DNA from: Paludibacteraceae bacterium
Lineage (GTDB): Bacteria > Bacteroidota > Bacteroidia > Bacteroidales > Paludibacteraceae
Reading direction: 5' to 3'
Assembly: GCA_016283095.1 (NCBI GenBank)
Contig: JAEEMG010000058.1
Span: 40,252 to 104,251 of the forward strand
Length of the DNA: 64,000 nt
Of the stretch, positions 18,707-29,054 are shown piece after piece. How positions within the stretch are numbered: the stretch's first letter is position 1; every line of letters starts with the position of its first letter. The notes beneath the pieces are model-generated. The model made no database searches and was not told the DNA's origin. It was given only the letters and a program-made list of their open reading frames with translations. Position numbers and translations under genes: made by a program.

Positions 18707-20038
18707 TTACTTCAATGGAGACTCAACGATTACGTAATCACCATTTGTAGTCTTGTCATACCAAGTGTTGTTGGCAAAATAATATTTTTTGCCGCTGATC
18801 TCCACTGTCTTGGCATTGGCTGGCAATGTCACTTTAGTGGCAGGTACGATTCCTCTTGTGGCAGGAGTTGAGTCTGCTTTTGTTTCTGTAGTTTCATTCT
18901 TTACCTCTGCCTTTGTCTCCTTCTGGATAGCGACAGGCTCTTCGATAAGCAGGTATCCGCCTTCTACTGGCATATACCATTTGTTGTCAGCGAAGAAGAA
19001 ATCCTGATTTGCGACCTCAATCTTCTTGTTTACTTCAGGTAGCTCCTCGATTATAGTAGCACCTTCTGTTGGAGCGTCAACCACCTGATAGCCATTGTCT
19101 GTAGCCACAAACCATGAGCCTTCACCCACATAGTAAGTCTTACCGTTCACTACGACAGCAGAACACTCGTATGGCAACTCAGCCACGTTAAGTGTCTCGT
19201 CTTCTGTGATTGGAGATTCGACAATCTCGTATCCTTCATTTTTAGGAGCGAACCATGTGCCTTGTCCGTAATAGTAAGTCACATTGCCAACATACACAGG
19301 GAAACAACGGTAAGGAAGGGTAGTGAAGTACCATCCGTAAGGGTAAGCCACCCACTCATAACCCCAGTATGGATCCCAGCGGTAATATCTTCCACAATGC
19401 ACATAGTATCTGCAGTTTCCATAGTAGAATGGATGATAGTGGTATCCTATATGTGAGTGGTAAGTGTGTCCATGACGTCTTGTGATGCGTGGGTTATTGC
19501 CATGCATTCTGCGTGTTGAACTTCCGACTCTTGAAGATCCGACTCTTGAAGCATTCACACTTGGAGCGTTAGGTCTGCGTGATGTCGCATTTACGCGTGA
19601 TCCTGTAGTTCGTACTGGACGTGCAGCGACTTCATGTCGTGTACGTGCAGCTGGTGCCGCCTTCTGTGTTGAAGGTGATGCAGCTGCGTGAACTGTCGAA
19701 CGTGAAGACGTTGGACGAGATGATGAGTATGAACGGCTGCGGACACCTGTCGAACTTGACGGACCGCTGTATGATCTGCTTGGTGCACTGCTGTATGATC
19801 TGGACGAACTTGTCGATGGTGAACTGTACGAACGACTTGAAGATCCACCGCTATAGCTTGAACCTGATGAAGAATGTCCACCGCTGTAGCTTGATCCAGA
19901 TGATGAGCGTCCACCGCTGTAGCTAGATGAACCGCCACTGCTGCTACCGCCTCCTCTTGATCTCTGCGCTGAGGCTGAGACTGAAAAGAGAAGGAACAAA
20001 AGTGAGAATAAAATCTCAATAAAACGCATTCTTTTCAT
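18707..20038 (-). CDS. Secreted DUF6515-like protein with Ser/Gly-rich repeats and about four YY-type repeats
   Basis: Signal peptide; SGGSSYSGGHSSSG low-complexity region; repeats such as VVVNGKTYYVGEGSWFVATDNGYQVVDAP. Confidence 0.75.
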   Translation of the reverse strand: MKRMRFIEILFSLLFLLFSVSASAQRSRGGGSSSGGSSSYSGGRSSSGSSYSGGHSSSGSSYSGGSSSRSYSSPSTSSSRSYSSAPSRSYSGPSSSTGVRSRSYSSSRPTSSRSTVHAAASPSTQKAAPAARTRHEVAARPVRTTGSRVNATSRRPNAPSVNASRVGSSRVGSSTRRMHGNNPRITRRHGHTYHSHIGYHYHPFYYGNCRYYVHCGRYYRWDPYWGYEWVAYPYGWYFTTLPYRCFPVYVGNVTYYYGQGTWFAPKNEGYEIVESPITEDETLNVAELPYECSAVVVNGKTYYVGEGSWFVATDNGYQVVDAPTEGATIIEELPEVNKKIEVANQDFFFADNKWYMPVEGGYLLIEEPVAIQKETKAEVKNETTETKADSTPATRGIVPATKVTLPANAKTVEISGKKYYFANNTWYDKTTNGDYVIVESPLK

Positions 20039-20158
20039 ATCCTTCTAAATTTTAGTTTGTGCAAATGTAAGATAACTCTTTGGTTTTTACATCATCTCAA
20101 AATTTAAAAAATGTTATAAAATGGGAAATAACGTGAAATATGTGTTGCATAATAGCAA

Positions 20159-20186
20159 AATTAAGAATTATGAATTAAGAATTAAT
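20159..20186. repeat. Heptameric tandem array, (AATTANN)x4
   Basis: AATTAAG AATTATG AATTAAG AATTAAT. Confidence 0.85.
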
Positions 20187-20242
20187 GTCTGATTTTTGGC
20201 GACCACAAGGAATACCCCCCCCACGGAGATGTATATCCCAAC

Positions 20243-20270
20243 AAATACGCATTACGAATTGTGAATTATT
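20243..20270. repeat. Degenerate heptameric array
   Basis: AAATACG CATTACG AATTGTG AATTATT. Confidence 0.6.
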
Positions 20271-20387
20271 TATTGTCTTTTGTGACTAAATTTCAATAAT
20301 TTCTATTTTGTTGACTCTTGTTTCCATATTTTTTGTATTTTCGTCGCATAATGTTTAAACATTGATGAAATAAAAACACTTTAATAT

Positions 20388-20879
20388 ATGAATAAGCATA
20401 AAATGAAAAGAGCAGTTGTTGCCTTCTTGACGGCTATTCTTTGTCAGGGTGCTTTTGCAGATCTAAAGACGGAATTGACAGTTGTTGAGTTTGACTCAAA
20501 GTCTCACGTCTATAGAATTGAGGAAAGCGGTGAATTGTCTTTTGAGGAGAAGACCCTTGTGATCAAAGAGAACGAGAAGTCGGAGGCAAAAATCCTAAGT
20601 TTAGGAAATATCTCAAAACTTTTGGTTAGAGATGTTACAGCTGTTAACGATTTGTCTTCTGATTCTCAGTCTATTACATTGTATCCAAACCCAGCGTCTT
20701 CTGAAATCTTTATCTCAGGATTTGAAGGCAGACAGACAGTGGAAATCTATTCTATCAGTGGTGTGCGTGTGATGAAGACTTCTGTTGAGAATGGTTCGGT
20801 GATCAATATTAGCAACCTTCGTCAGGGTATTTATATTGTGAAGGTTGATGGTAAAACGGTAAAACTTTGTAAGATATGA
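20388..20879 (+). CDS. Small secreted protein with T9SS type A sorting domain
   Basis: SITLYPNPASSEIFISGFEGRQTVEIYSISGVRVMKTSVENGSVINISNLRQGIYIVKVDGKTVKLCKI. Confidence 0.85.
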   Translation: MNKHKMKRAVVAFLTAILCQGAFADLKTELTVVEFDSKSHVYRIEESGELSFEEKTLVIKENEKSEAKILSLGNISKLLVRDVTAVNDLSSDSQSITLYPNPASSEIFISGFEGRQTVEIYSISGVRVMKTSVENGSVINISNLRQGIYIVKVDGKTVKLCKI

Positions 20880-22285
20880 TTAGAAGAAATATACTTTTTG
20901 CATCTGCAATGTTTTGCTCGATGGCCGCATTAGCAGATACAGAGATGTCAGTGTATCAGGGCTCGGATGTGAGTGTCCGCATAAAGAATCCTGACGCGAA
21001 GATGAAATTCAGCGGTAATAAATTCACTTATGGAGACAATGAGTTTGAGACATCAAAGGTGGATAGCATTATCTTGAAACATTATGTTTCAGTTGTCTTT
21101 GATGGTGATAAGGTATCTGTTTCCAATCCATTTGATAGTGTTGATGTCAAGGTAGACGGTGCGTCAGTTGAAATCAATTCTGAATTCGTGGGAAGAGAGA
21201 TTAAGTATAAGTTTTCTGGTAAAAGTACCAATGGAAATGTCATTTTCTCTTCTAAGTATAAGTCAGAATTTGAGTTGGACAGTCTTGACCTTACAAGCAC
21301 TGGTGTAAATCCGCCTATCTATGTTCTTACAAAGAAGAACACAGAAGTCCGTTTGGTTGGAAGCAACTCATTGAAAAACAGTAGTAAAGATACTGTCGGC
21401 GCTACAATGCGAGGACGTGGACAGTTTGAATTTAAGGGCAACGGTTCTCTTGACATCACAAGTGTTGTTGGACATGGAATTCAGAGCAGCGACTATGTGG
21501 AGGTGAAGAACGGAAAAATCTCTATCAATGCCGCTTCTGACGGTATCCACGTTAACGACTACTATTTGCAGTCTGGTGGAGAAGTTAATGTCACATGTAG
21601 CTCGGATGGAGTGGATGTCGGTGAGGGTTACGCAGAGATCAACGGTGGTTCACTTACGGTCAAGTCGGATGCAATAGAGGCAAGAGGTATCAGATGTGCA
21701 TTGGATACAGTAAAGAAAAACAGTGCAGACATCATTATCAATGGTGGAAATGTTGATATTCAGCTTTCTGGCGACGGTGCAAGAGGATTGAAAGCCGACG
21801 GTGCTGTGAAAATCGACGGTGGAGACGTCTTGATTGTATTGGCTGGTAAGGCTTACGACGATGGTGTTGAGTACAATTATCCTTGTGGTATCAAGGCAGA
21901 CAAGACTATCACAGTTGAGTCTGGAAATGTGGTTGTGATTTGCCAGTCTACAGCTGCAAGTTCACGTTGTGCTCAGGCAGACTTGTCACTTGATTTTAAT
22001 GGAGGCGTCACTACGCTATGTCAGAATAGTGTGAAAAGAGTGATAGGTGAAACCAAAGCGAAGAAGGCAAACGTTGTTAAGTCTGATGGTCCATTGAGAG
22101 TCAAGAAGGTAGGGTATCTGTATGTCTATGCTGATGCATCAGAGATCAAGCCATACAATGTCAGCGCGGTGGTTGTGGGGGATCATGAGTGTGATTTCGA
22201 TTACAGTTCTAGAGATTACGATGTCGATGAGTATATCATGGCGAGACCAAGCAATTGGGATGATTACGAGAAGTATGACAAGTAG
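20876..22285 (+). CDS. Secreted carbohydrate-binding domain protein (Cthe_2159/DUF4353-like beta-helix)
   Basis: Repeats EINGGSLTVKSDAIEARG, IIINGGNVDIQLSGDGARGLKADGAVKIDGGDVLIVLAGKAYDDG, CGIKADKTITVESGNVVV. ATGA overlap with the upstream gene. Confidence 0.8.
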   Translation: MIRRNILFASAMFCSMAALADTEMSVYQGSDVSVRIKNPDAKMKFSGNKFTYGDNEFETSKVDSIILKHYVSVVFDGDKVSVSNPFDSVDVKVDGASVEINSEFVGREIKYKFSGKSTNGNVIFSSKYKSEFELDSLDLTSTGVNPPIYVLTKKNTEVRLVGSNSLKNSSKDTVGATMRGRGQFEFKGNGSLDITSVVGHGIQSSDYVEVKNGKISINAASDGIHVNDYYLQSGGEVNVTCSSDGVDVGEGYAEINGGSLTVKSDAIEARGIRCALDTVKKNSADIIINGGNVDIQLSGDGARGLKADGAVKIDGGDVLIVLAGKAYDDGVEYNYPCGIKADKTITVESGNVVVICQSTAASSRCAQADLSLDFNGGVTTLCQNSVKRVIGETKAKKANVVKSDGPLRVKKVGYLYVYADASEIKPYNVSAVVVGDHECDFDYSSRDYDVDEYIMARPSNWDDYEKYDK

Positions 22286-22321
22286 GAATCAAGTCAAAAT
22301 AATCGTTTGACGGTAGATATG

Positions 22322-22356
22322 GAGACGGTGGAGATTTGTCCACCGTCTCTTTTTTT
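22322..22356 (+). terminator. Rho-independent terminator
   Basis: GAGACGGTGGA-GATTTG-TCCACCGTCTC-TTTTTTT. Confidence 0.9.
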
Positions 22357-22418
22357 CATCTCCTTTTTTCCCTATTTGACAAAATTCTTTAATTTTGTGG
22401 TCAACAAAGAATTCTGAT

Positions 22419-22751
22419 ATGAACGAATACGATATCCTAAAAAATTTCGGTCTTGTCGCATTGAAAAAATTGAAAGCAGTGGTTACCAACAAGTATCTGC
22501 TGGTTATCGCTATTTTCTTTGTGCTCTCTTTTTTCATCATGGAAAACACCTATATCGATAGGTTTGAAAACTATAATAAGATCCGTGAAATGAACGAGCA
22601 GATCGACTCTTATGACAAGCAGATTGAGACATGCCTGAAGAAAATTGATGAATTGAGCACAAATAAAGCCAATCTTGAACGTTTCGCGCGCGAGGAATAT
22701 TATATGAAGTGTAAGAATGAAGAGGTGTTTATTATTGCGGATGAGGATTAA
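22419..22751 (+). CDS. Septum formation initiator family protein (DivIC/FtsB-like)
   Basis: Single TM plus coiled coil: MNEYDILKNFGL...YLLVIAIFFVLSFF...LERFAREEYYMKCKNEEVFII. Confidence 0.8.
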   Translation: MNEYDILKNFGLVALKKLKAVVTNKYLLVIAIFFVLSFFIMENTYIDRFENYNKIREMNEQIDSYDKQIETCLKKIDELSTNKANLERFAREEYYMKCKNEEVFIIADED

Positions 22752-22802
22752 GAAGGACAAGATTCTTTTAACTTAAAGGAGACCAACCATAATTATAAAA
22801 GT

Positions 22803-23753
22803 ATGCCCAATTATAAAATCTGTTTGTTCTTGATGTTGTTTTCTTCATGTTCTTTGGGTGATAATCAAAATTTGGTAGGCGAATATGAGAAATTAGAGTT
22901 CTCTGAAAATATTTGGCTTTTGGAAACAGGATATATTAATGATTTTCCAGCAACAAAGCAAGGTGGATATTTAGATGAGGAAAAGGGGTCAATTGTGGAT
23001 ATTGATCTCCCAGACAGTTCATACAGATCGTATTGGTATGTGGAGGATTCTGTATCAGTCTTTACAGAACCTATAGATGAAGATATGTCAGAATTCAGAT
23101 GCTGTTTTTACGATGGTAAGAAATCGGTTAAGTTGTTTTATGTGGAAGAGACATCGATAGGCTCAGTGTCGATGTCAAAGACACATGATTTGCTTGCTGT
23201 AAGTATTGCGTCTAATAACTTTATTGAAGACTCTTATGATATGAATTTTATTCATCTTTTCAAGTTAAGTGATTTGAAAGATGGCAAGAAAAATGTACGT
23301 AAGGTTTCTTCCGATCTATGTCCTCATTTGCGTATAGTCGGGAATCGTCTATATTATTCCAAGTATCACGACGTCGATGCAGATTGCTTGGGTGATTATG
23401 GGCTTTATTATAGGGATCTTGATGATTTGGATAAGGAATTTTGTGTTGATGAGACGTTCAGGTTCTCTGCTATGTCTGATGATGGAAATTATGTGATTGG
23501 AAGCTTCTGTCCTATGACGGATGAAAATCAGGAAATTCGTGAGTCATCTCCTTTTGTGATATGGAATCTTAAAGAGAATAAGCTAGCTGTTGTTGCCAAA
23601 ACGGGATTTTATAAAGGAGTCTATTCCAGACGTAAAAGATGTTTTTATATTAAGGCTTCAGAACGGGAATTGTATAGAATAAATATCGACGGGGAGTACA
23701 AATATGACAGGAATGACAGTGTTTTGTATACTGTGAGTCGCAGTGGATGGTGA
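22803..23753 (+). CDS. Hypothetical lipoprotein
   Basis: MPNYKICLFLMLFSSCSLGD lipobox; 316 aa; no recognised domain. Confidence 0.65.
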   Translation: MPNYKICLFLMLFSSCSLGDNQNLVGEYEKLEFSENIWLLETGYINDFPATKQGGYLDEEKGSIVDIDLPDSSYRSYWYVEDSVSVFTEPIDEDMSEFRCCFYDGKKSVKLFYVEETSIGSVSMSKTHDLLAVSIASNNFIEDSYDMNFIHLFKLSDLKDGKKNVRKVSSDLCPHLRIVGNRLYYSKYHDVDADCLGDYGLYYRDLDDLDKEFCVDETFRFSAMSDDGNYVIGSFCPMTDENQEIRESSPFVIWNLKENKLAVVAKTGFYKGVYSRRKRCFYIKASERELYRINIDGEYKYDRNDSVLYTVSRSGW

Positions 23754-23820
23754 AGAACAGGCACTTTCATAGAGTCAGGAGAATATCCTATACTTGATTT
23801 AGAAACATAATAAAAAGAGT

Positions 23821-24129
23821 ATGAGTTATATACCAGTTCCATATATAAGATTAGGAATAGGCTTTTTTATTCTTATTCTTGTTATTTTATTTATTTATTA
23901 TGTCAAGAAGTGGAAGGTAGAAATGTCCCCAAAGGATTATCTTGGATTTTTTTTTGTTTTCCGCTTATGTGAATTCGCTTTTTTAGTAGATCCGATTCTT
24001 GAGTACAACAGCGTACATGGAGAATCTTCCATTTGGTATTCAGGATATGTTCCTACAGAAAGAAAATATAATAGTGTAAATAGTAGACTGTTGACTGAAT
24101 CAGATACCGTTTCTTATTTCTGCATGTGA
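23821..24129 (+). CDS. Hypothetical small membrane protein
   Basis: 102 aa with an N-terminal TM segment. Confidence 0.45.
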   Translation: MSYIPVPYIRLGIGFFILILVILFIYYVKKWKVEMSPKDYLGFFFVFRLCEFAFLVDPILEYNSVHGESSIWYSGYVPTERKYNSVNSRLLTESDTVSYFCM

Positions 24130-24188
24130 AATTTCCGGAAATTAGCATTTTTTTGTAATTTTGCGCCGTTTAAAAGAAATTTGTACAA

Positions 24189-25769
24189 ATGGCATTCATA
24201 GACGAAATCAAAAGAAGACGTACGTTTGCGGTAATCTCGCATCCCGACGCTGGTAAAACTACACTGACTGAAAAACTGTTGCTCTTTGGTGGTGCTATCC
24301 ATATCGCCGGAGCGGTGAAATCCAACAAAATCAAGAAGACAGCAACGTCGGACTGGATGGAAATTGAGAAGCAGCGTGGTATCTCCGTCGCTACATCTGT
24401 GATGGCATTTGAATACAACGGTTTCAAAATCAATATTCTTGATACTCCAGGTCACCAGGACTTCCAGGAGGATACTTTCCGTACTCTGACAGCTGTAGAC
24501 AGTGTTATTATCGTTGTCGACTGTGCTAAGGGAGTTGAGTCGCAGACACGTAAACTTATGAATGTCTGCCGTATGCGTAACACTCCTGTTATCGTGTTCG
24601 TCAATAAGATGGACCGTAATGGTAAGAATCCTTTCGACCTTATGGATGAGCTTGAAAATGAACTTAATATCAAGGTTCGTCCTCTCTCTTGGCCTATTAA
24701 CCAGGGTGAGAAATTCAAGGGCGTATACAACCTTTATGAGCATAGTTTGAACCTATATACTCCAAGCAAACAGACTATTTCGGAGAATGTGGCGATCGAC
24801 GATATCAATTCCAAACAGCTTGATGATATCGTAGGTGAGCAGGATGCTATGCAGCTTCGTGAGGATCTTGAGCTTTTGGATGGTGTATATCCAGAGTTTG
24901 ACAAGAGCACATACGAGGCTGGTGAAGTGGCTCCAGTGTTCTTCGGATCTGCGTTGAACAACTTCGGTATCAAGGAGTTGCTCGACTGTTTCTGTGAAAT
25001 CGCACCGTCTCCAGGAGAAATCCAGACTGAGGAGAGAATCGTCAAGCCAGAGGAAGAGAAATTCTCAGGATTTGTGTTCAAAATCCATGCGAATATGGAC
25101 CCTAACCACAGAAGCTGTATCGCTTTCGTGAAGGTCTGCTCTGGAAAATTCGAAAGAAATGTCAATTATAAGCATGTGCGTCTTGGAAAGAACTTCAAGT
25201 TCTCAAGCCCTACTTGTTTCATGGCTCAGAAGAAGGATATCGTAGACGAAGCTTATCCAGGCGATATCGTAGGTTTGCCAGACAGTGGAGGCACATTCAA
25301 AATCGGAGACACTTTGACATCTGGAGAGACAATCCATTTCAAGGGATTGCCAAGTTTCTCTCCTGAAATGTTCAAATATATCGAGAATGATGATCCGATG
25401 AAGGCAAAACAGCTTAATAAGGGTATTGAGCAGCTTACAGATGAAGGAGTTGCGCAGGTGTTCACAAACCAGTTCAACGGACGCAAGATCATCGGTACAG
25501 TCGGAGCATTGCAGTTTGAGGTTATTCAGTACCGTCTTCTTCATGAATATAACGCGCAGTGCCGTTGGGAGCCAATCTCGCTTTACAAGGCATGCTGGAT
25601 AGAGAGTGATGACGCTGAGGCGTTGGACACATTCAAGAAGAGGAAATACCAGTATATGGCTAAGGATAAGGAGGGTAGAGACGTCTTCCTTGCTGATTCC
25701 GGCTATATTTTGCAGATGGCGCAGAGTGATTTCCCTAAGATCCGTTTCCATTTCTCATCTGAGTTTTGA
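24189..25769 (+). CDS. prfC: Peptide chain release factor 3
   Basis: [58 protein letters not shown]. Confidence 0.97.
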   Translation: MAFIDEIKRRRTFAVISHPDAGKTTLTEKLLLFGGAIHIAGAVKSNKIKKTATSDWMEIEKQRGISVATSVMAFEYNGFKINILDTPGHQDFQEDTFRTLTAVDSVIIVVDCAKGVESQTRKLMNVCRMRNTPVIVFVNKMDRNGKNPFDLMDELENELNIKVRPLSWPINQGEKFKGVYNLYEHSLNLYTPSKQTISENVAIDDINSKQLDDIVGEQDAMQLREDLELLDGVYPEFDKSTYEAGEVAPVFFGSALNNFGIKELLDCFCEIAPSPGEIQTEERIVKPEEEKFSGFVFKIHANMDPNHRSCIAFVKVCSGKFERNVNYKHVRLGKNFKFSSPTCFMAQKKDIVDEAYPGDIVGLPDSGGTFKIGDTLTSGETIHFKGLPSFSPEMFKYIENDDPMKAKQLNKGIEQLTDEGVAQVFTNQFNGRKIIGTVGALQFEVIQYRLLHEYNAQCRWEPISLYKACWIESDDAEALDTFKKRKYQYMAKDKEGRDVFLADSGYILQMAQSDFPKIRFHFSSEF

Positions 25770-25779
25770 TAATAGCAGT

Positions 25780-25799
25780 AGACGTGATGCATCACGTCT
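25780..25799. repeat. Perfect 20-nt REP-like palindrome
   Basis: AGACGTGATGCATCACGTCT. Confidence 0.85.
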
Positions 25800-25817
25800 G
25801 CTTTAGATATAAAAAGG

Positions 25818-25848
25818 AGACCGGCCATGCTGAGGCTGGTCTTTTTTT
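25818..25848 (+). terminator. Rho-independent terminator of prfC
   Basis: GACCGGCC-ATGCTGA-GGCTGGTC-TTTTTTTT. Confidence 0.9.
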
Positions 25849-25954
25849 TCGTTAAAAAAGCAAAGAAACGATTCATTGACTTGCATAAAAGATTTGTGAA
25901 AGTCAGCGAAAAGAAATAAATTTGTAAGAAAAAGTAAGAAGAACAAGCGTAGTA

Positions 25955-28771
25955 ATGCACTACAAGATAAAGCATATATTCTGTTTGTTGCTCACAATCC
26001 TATTGTTTTCAGATAGTTACGGGCAAAATACAGAGTCAAAAAATAACAGTATCGACAGAAAAGAGGTGACTCTATCTGCCGACACTTTGTCTTTCTCTTT
26101 ACCTAAAAAAGATACTTTATCGGCACAAAATGACTCAGTTGCCGTAAAAAAGAGAAAAAAACAGAAGAAAGATCCCAAAACATTTGTGTTCGAACCAAGT
26201 AAGGATGCTATTGAAAGTGAAATCACATATTCGGCATCCGACTCAATCGTGTTTATAGGCGGAGGAGATGCGTATCTGTATGGAAAAGCGTCTATCAATT
26301 ATCAGACTCTCGAGTTGAACAGTGATAATATCAGTCTCGATATTGAAAACAGCACAGTCAAGGCTCGTGGAAAGATAGACAGTACTGGAGCGTTGGTTGA
26401 GACACCGATATTCAAGGACGGCCCGGATGAATATGAGAGTGAGAGTATGGATTATAATTACAAATCGGGCAAGGGATTGATCCGAGGCGTGATCACTCAG
26501 CAGCAGGACGGATATATCACGAGTGATAAGGCAAGAAAGAATCCAGACAACACTTTTTTGATGAAAGATGGTAAGTATACGACTTGTGACAATCATGAAC
26601 ATCCACATTTCTATCTCAACTTGACTAAGGCCAAAGTTGTTCCGAAGAATTGTGTCGTTACAGGTCCAGCTTATTTCGTATTGCTTGATGTGCCGATTCC
26701 AGTGGTGATTCCATTCGCCTATTTCCCATTCTCAAGTGCCTATAAGTCAGGTCTTTTGATGCCGACATTCGGTGAGGATTCTCGTCAGGGATTCTATTTG
26801 CGTAATGGAGGTTACTATTTCGCGATCAACGACTATGTCGATTTGGCGGTACGTGGAGATATCTACACGAAAGGATCTTGGGGAGTGAATGGAACATCAC
26901 GTTATATCAGACGATACAAACATAGCGGAAACTTATTGTTTAGCTATCAGGTGACAGGTTCGGGAGAGAAGGGTATGCCGAACTATACGGAGATGAAGGA
27001 TATGAAGATCCGCTGGACACATAAGCAGGATTCCAAGGCTAATCCGTTCAGTACATTCTCCGCAAGTGTCAACTATTCGACATCTGCTTATAATAAGAAC
27101 AATACACGTTCATACTATAATGCTTCGTCATACGCTGAAAACAACAAATCCAGCAGTATCAACTACGCATATCAGTTTCCAGAGAGTGTGTTCTCTTTGC
27201 AGACCAACTTGACAATCAACCAAAGACAGAGCGACTCTACATTGTCTATCACCTTCCCGTCTTTGACTATCAGCATGAACCGTATTTATCCTTTCCAAAG
27301 AAAAGTGATGGTCGGAAGCAAGAAGTGGTATGAAAAGATATATTTCAACTATAATTTCAGCGCCGACAACAGCGTGTCGATGAAACAGGATAAACTGATG
27401 TGGAGCTCGGAAATCCAGACTGCAAATGATTTCTTCACTGATTTGGAAGCTGCCCACAGACTGTCTTTTGGAGCGTCGTACAATATTCTGAAGTATTTGG
27501 TTTTGAGTCCTAGCATCTCATATAATGAGAAATGGTATCATAAGACTCAGGATCTGAGCTGGGATGAGAATCTAGCGAAGGTAGATACGGTATATCATTA
27601 CGGACTGTTCTTCAAAAACGATTTTTCTGCAAGTGTCAATTTGAACACTACATTGTATGGTTTCTATAAACCGTTGAAATGGATGGGAGGAAAGAAGATC
27701 GCGGCTATTCGACACATGTGTCAGCCAACGGTCGGATTTTCATACAAGCCGGATTTTGACCACATGATCACGCCGTTCCCAGGAATGAGAGATCCGTATT
27801 ATGGCTCATATATCCGTCCAGTTGAAGGAATGGAGTTGTCGGATGTGAGACCTATAGATTACGCAAGAATGAGAGGTGGTGGCACCCGTTCAAATGGACC
27901 GAGTGGTAATGTGAATTTGTCGTTGAACAACAATATAGAGATGAAGGTGCGTACAGACAGGGATACAACTGGATATAAAAAGATATCGTTGATCGACAAT
28001 TTGTCGTTGAGCACTAGCTATAATGTGTTTGCTGATTCGTTGAATTGGTCGGATATCAGTGCAGGTGTCCGATTCAAATTGCCTGGTAACACATCATTCA
28101 GCGTCAATAGCCGTTGGACACCTTACACATATCAGTTGAATGATTATGGTAGTCCGACGAGAGTGGATGTCACAGAAATGGAGAAGAACCACCGTCTTGC
28201 CAGAATGACAAATGCGTCAACAAGTTTGAGCTATAACTTTAACAACAACACATTCAAGAGAAAGCAGGAAGACCAAATTAAAGGTGAGCCTACAAGCAGT
28301 GATGAATATGAGGATGCTGATCCTGATGTGTTAGACAAACAGGGTCCAAGACGTTTGAGAGACAAGAAAAAAGATGATTCAAAGAAGGATGACGAAGGTT
28401 ATGAAGCGTTCTCTTTGCCTTGGAGTTTGAACATCAGTGCCTCGGTCTCTTACGGAGACAAAAGGTTTAATAAAGAGAGATTGACATTCGATCAGGACTG
28501 GTCGTGTATGTTGAACTTCTCCGGAAGCTTCTCATTCACTCGCAATTGGAGTTTCAATTATAGTTCTGGTTACGACGTGATAAACAAAGAGATCAGTTAT
28601 ACGACCTGTGGAATATCCAGATCACTTCACTGTTGGAGTGCGTCTCTCAACTTGGTGCCATTCGGATACAACCAGTCGTTCAACTTCACAATCCATGCAA
28701 ACTCATCATTGCTTCAGGATTTGAAGTATGAGAAGAGCAGTTCTCCAAGCGATCATCCATCTTGGTATTGA
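25955..28771 (+). CDS. lptD: LptD-like outer-membrane LPS assembly protein
   Basis: OstA-like N-terminus (ARGKIDSTGALVETPIFKDGPDEYESESMDYNYKSGKGLI), VPIPVVIPFAYFPF, large beta-barrel. Confidence 0.85.
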   Translation: MHYKIKHIFCLLLTILLFSDSYGQNTESKNNSIDRKEVTLSADTLSFSLPKKDTLSAQNDSVAVKKRKKQKKDPKTFVFEPSKDAIESEITYSASDSIVFIGGGDAYLYGKASINYQTLELNSDNISLDIENSTVKARGKIDSTGALVETPIFKDGPDEYESESMDYNYKSGKGLIRGVITQQQDGYITSDKARKNPDNTFLMKDGKYTTCDNHEHPHFYLNLTKAKVVPKNCVVTGPAYFVLLDVPIPVVIPFAYFPFSSAYKSGLLMPTFGEDSRQGFYLRNGGYYFAINDYVDLAVRGDIYTKGSWGVNGTSRYIRRYKHSGNLLFSYQVTGSGEKGMPNYTEMKDMKIRWTHKQDSKANPFSTFSASVNYSTSAYNKNNTRSYYNASSYAENNKSSSINYAYQFPESVFSLQTNLTINQRQSDSTLSITFPSLTISMNRIYPFQRKVMVGSKKWYEKIYFNYNFSADNSVSMKQDKLMWSSEIQTANDFFTDLEAAHRLSFGASYNILKYLVLSPSISYNEKWYHKTQDLSWDENLAKVDTVYHYGLFFKNDFSASVNLNTTLYGFYKPLKWMGGKKIAAIRHMCQPTVGFSYKPDFDHMITPFPGMRDPYYGSYIRPVEGMELSDVRPIDYARMRGGGTRSNGPSGNVNLSLNNNIEMKVRTDRDTTGYKKISLIDNLSLSTSYNVFADSLNWSDISAGVRFKLPGNTSFSVNSRWTPYTYQLNDYGSPTRVDVTEMEKNHRLARMTNASTSLSYNFNNNTFKRKQEDQIKGEPTSSDEYEDADPDVLDKQGPRRLRDKKKDDSKKDDEGYEAFSLPWSLNISASVSYGDKRFNKERLTFDQDWSCMLNFSGSFSFTRNWSFNYSSGYDVINKEISYTTCGISRSLHCWSASLNLVPFGYNQSFNFTIHANSSLLQDLKYEKSSSPSDHPSWY

Positions 28772-28779
28772 TTTTGACA

Positions 28780-29046
28780 ATGAATATACTTTATATTTAT
28801 TTAGCGATCATAAATGTCGTCGCATTTGCTGCTTATGGTTGGGATAAATGGAAAGCCCAAAAGTCAAAGTGGCGTACCCCAGAGTCGACACTGATCCTTT
28901 TTGCCGCGATAGGTGGGGCATTGGGTGCGTATGCTGGCATGAAATGTTTCCGTCACAAGACACAGCATAAGAAGTTCACAATTTTGGTGCCGCTATTTTT
29001 GATTGTTTGGATAGTCGGGCTGGGGTGGTTGATGATGCAATTATAA
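28780..29046 (+). CDS. DUF1294 membrane protein
   Basis: NVVAFAAYGWDKWKAQKSKWRTPESTLILFAAIGGALGAYAGMKCFRHKTQHKKF. Confidence 0.88.
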   Translation: MNILYIYLAIINVVAFAAYGWDKWKAQKSKWRTPESTLILFAAIGGALGAYAGMKCFRHKTQHKKFTILVPLFLIVWIVGLGWLMMQL

Positions 29047-29054
29047 AAAACACT

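Noticed and set aside
19591-20019. 142-aa His/Val-rich minus-strand ORF
   Set aside because: Alternative frame of the Ser/Gly-rich repeat region of the 18707-20038 gene; low complexity.
24114-24743. 209-aa minus-strand ORF opposite prfC
   Set aside because: Antisense to a highly conserved gene; composition is a mirror frame.
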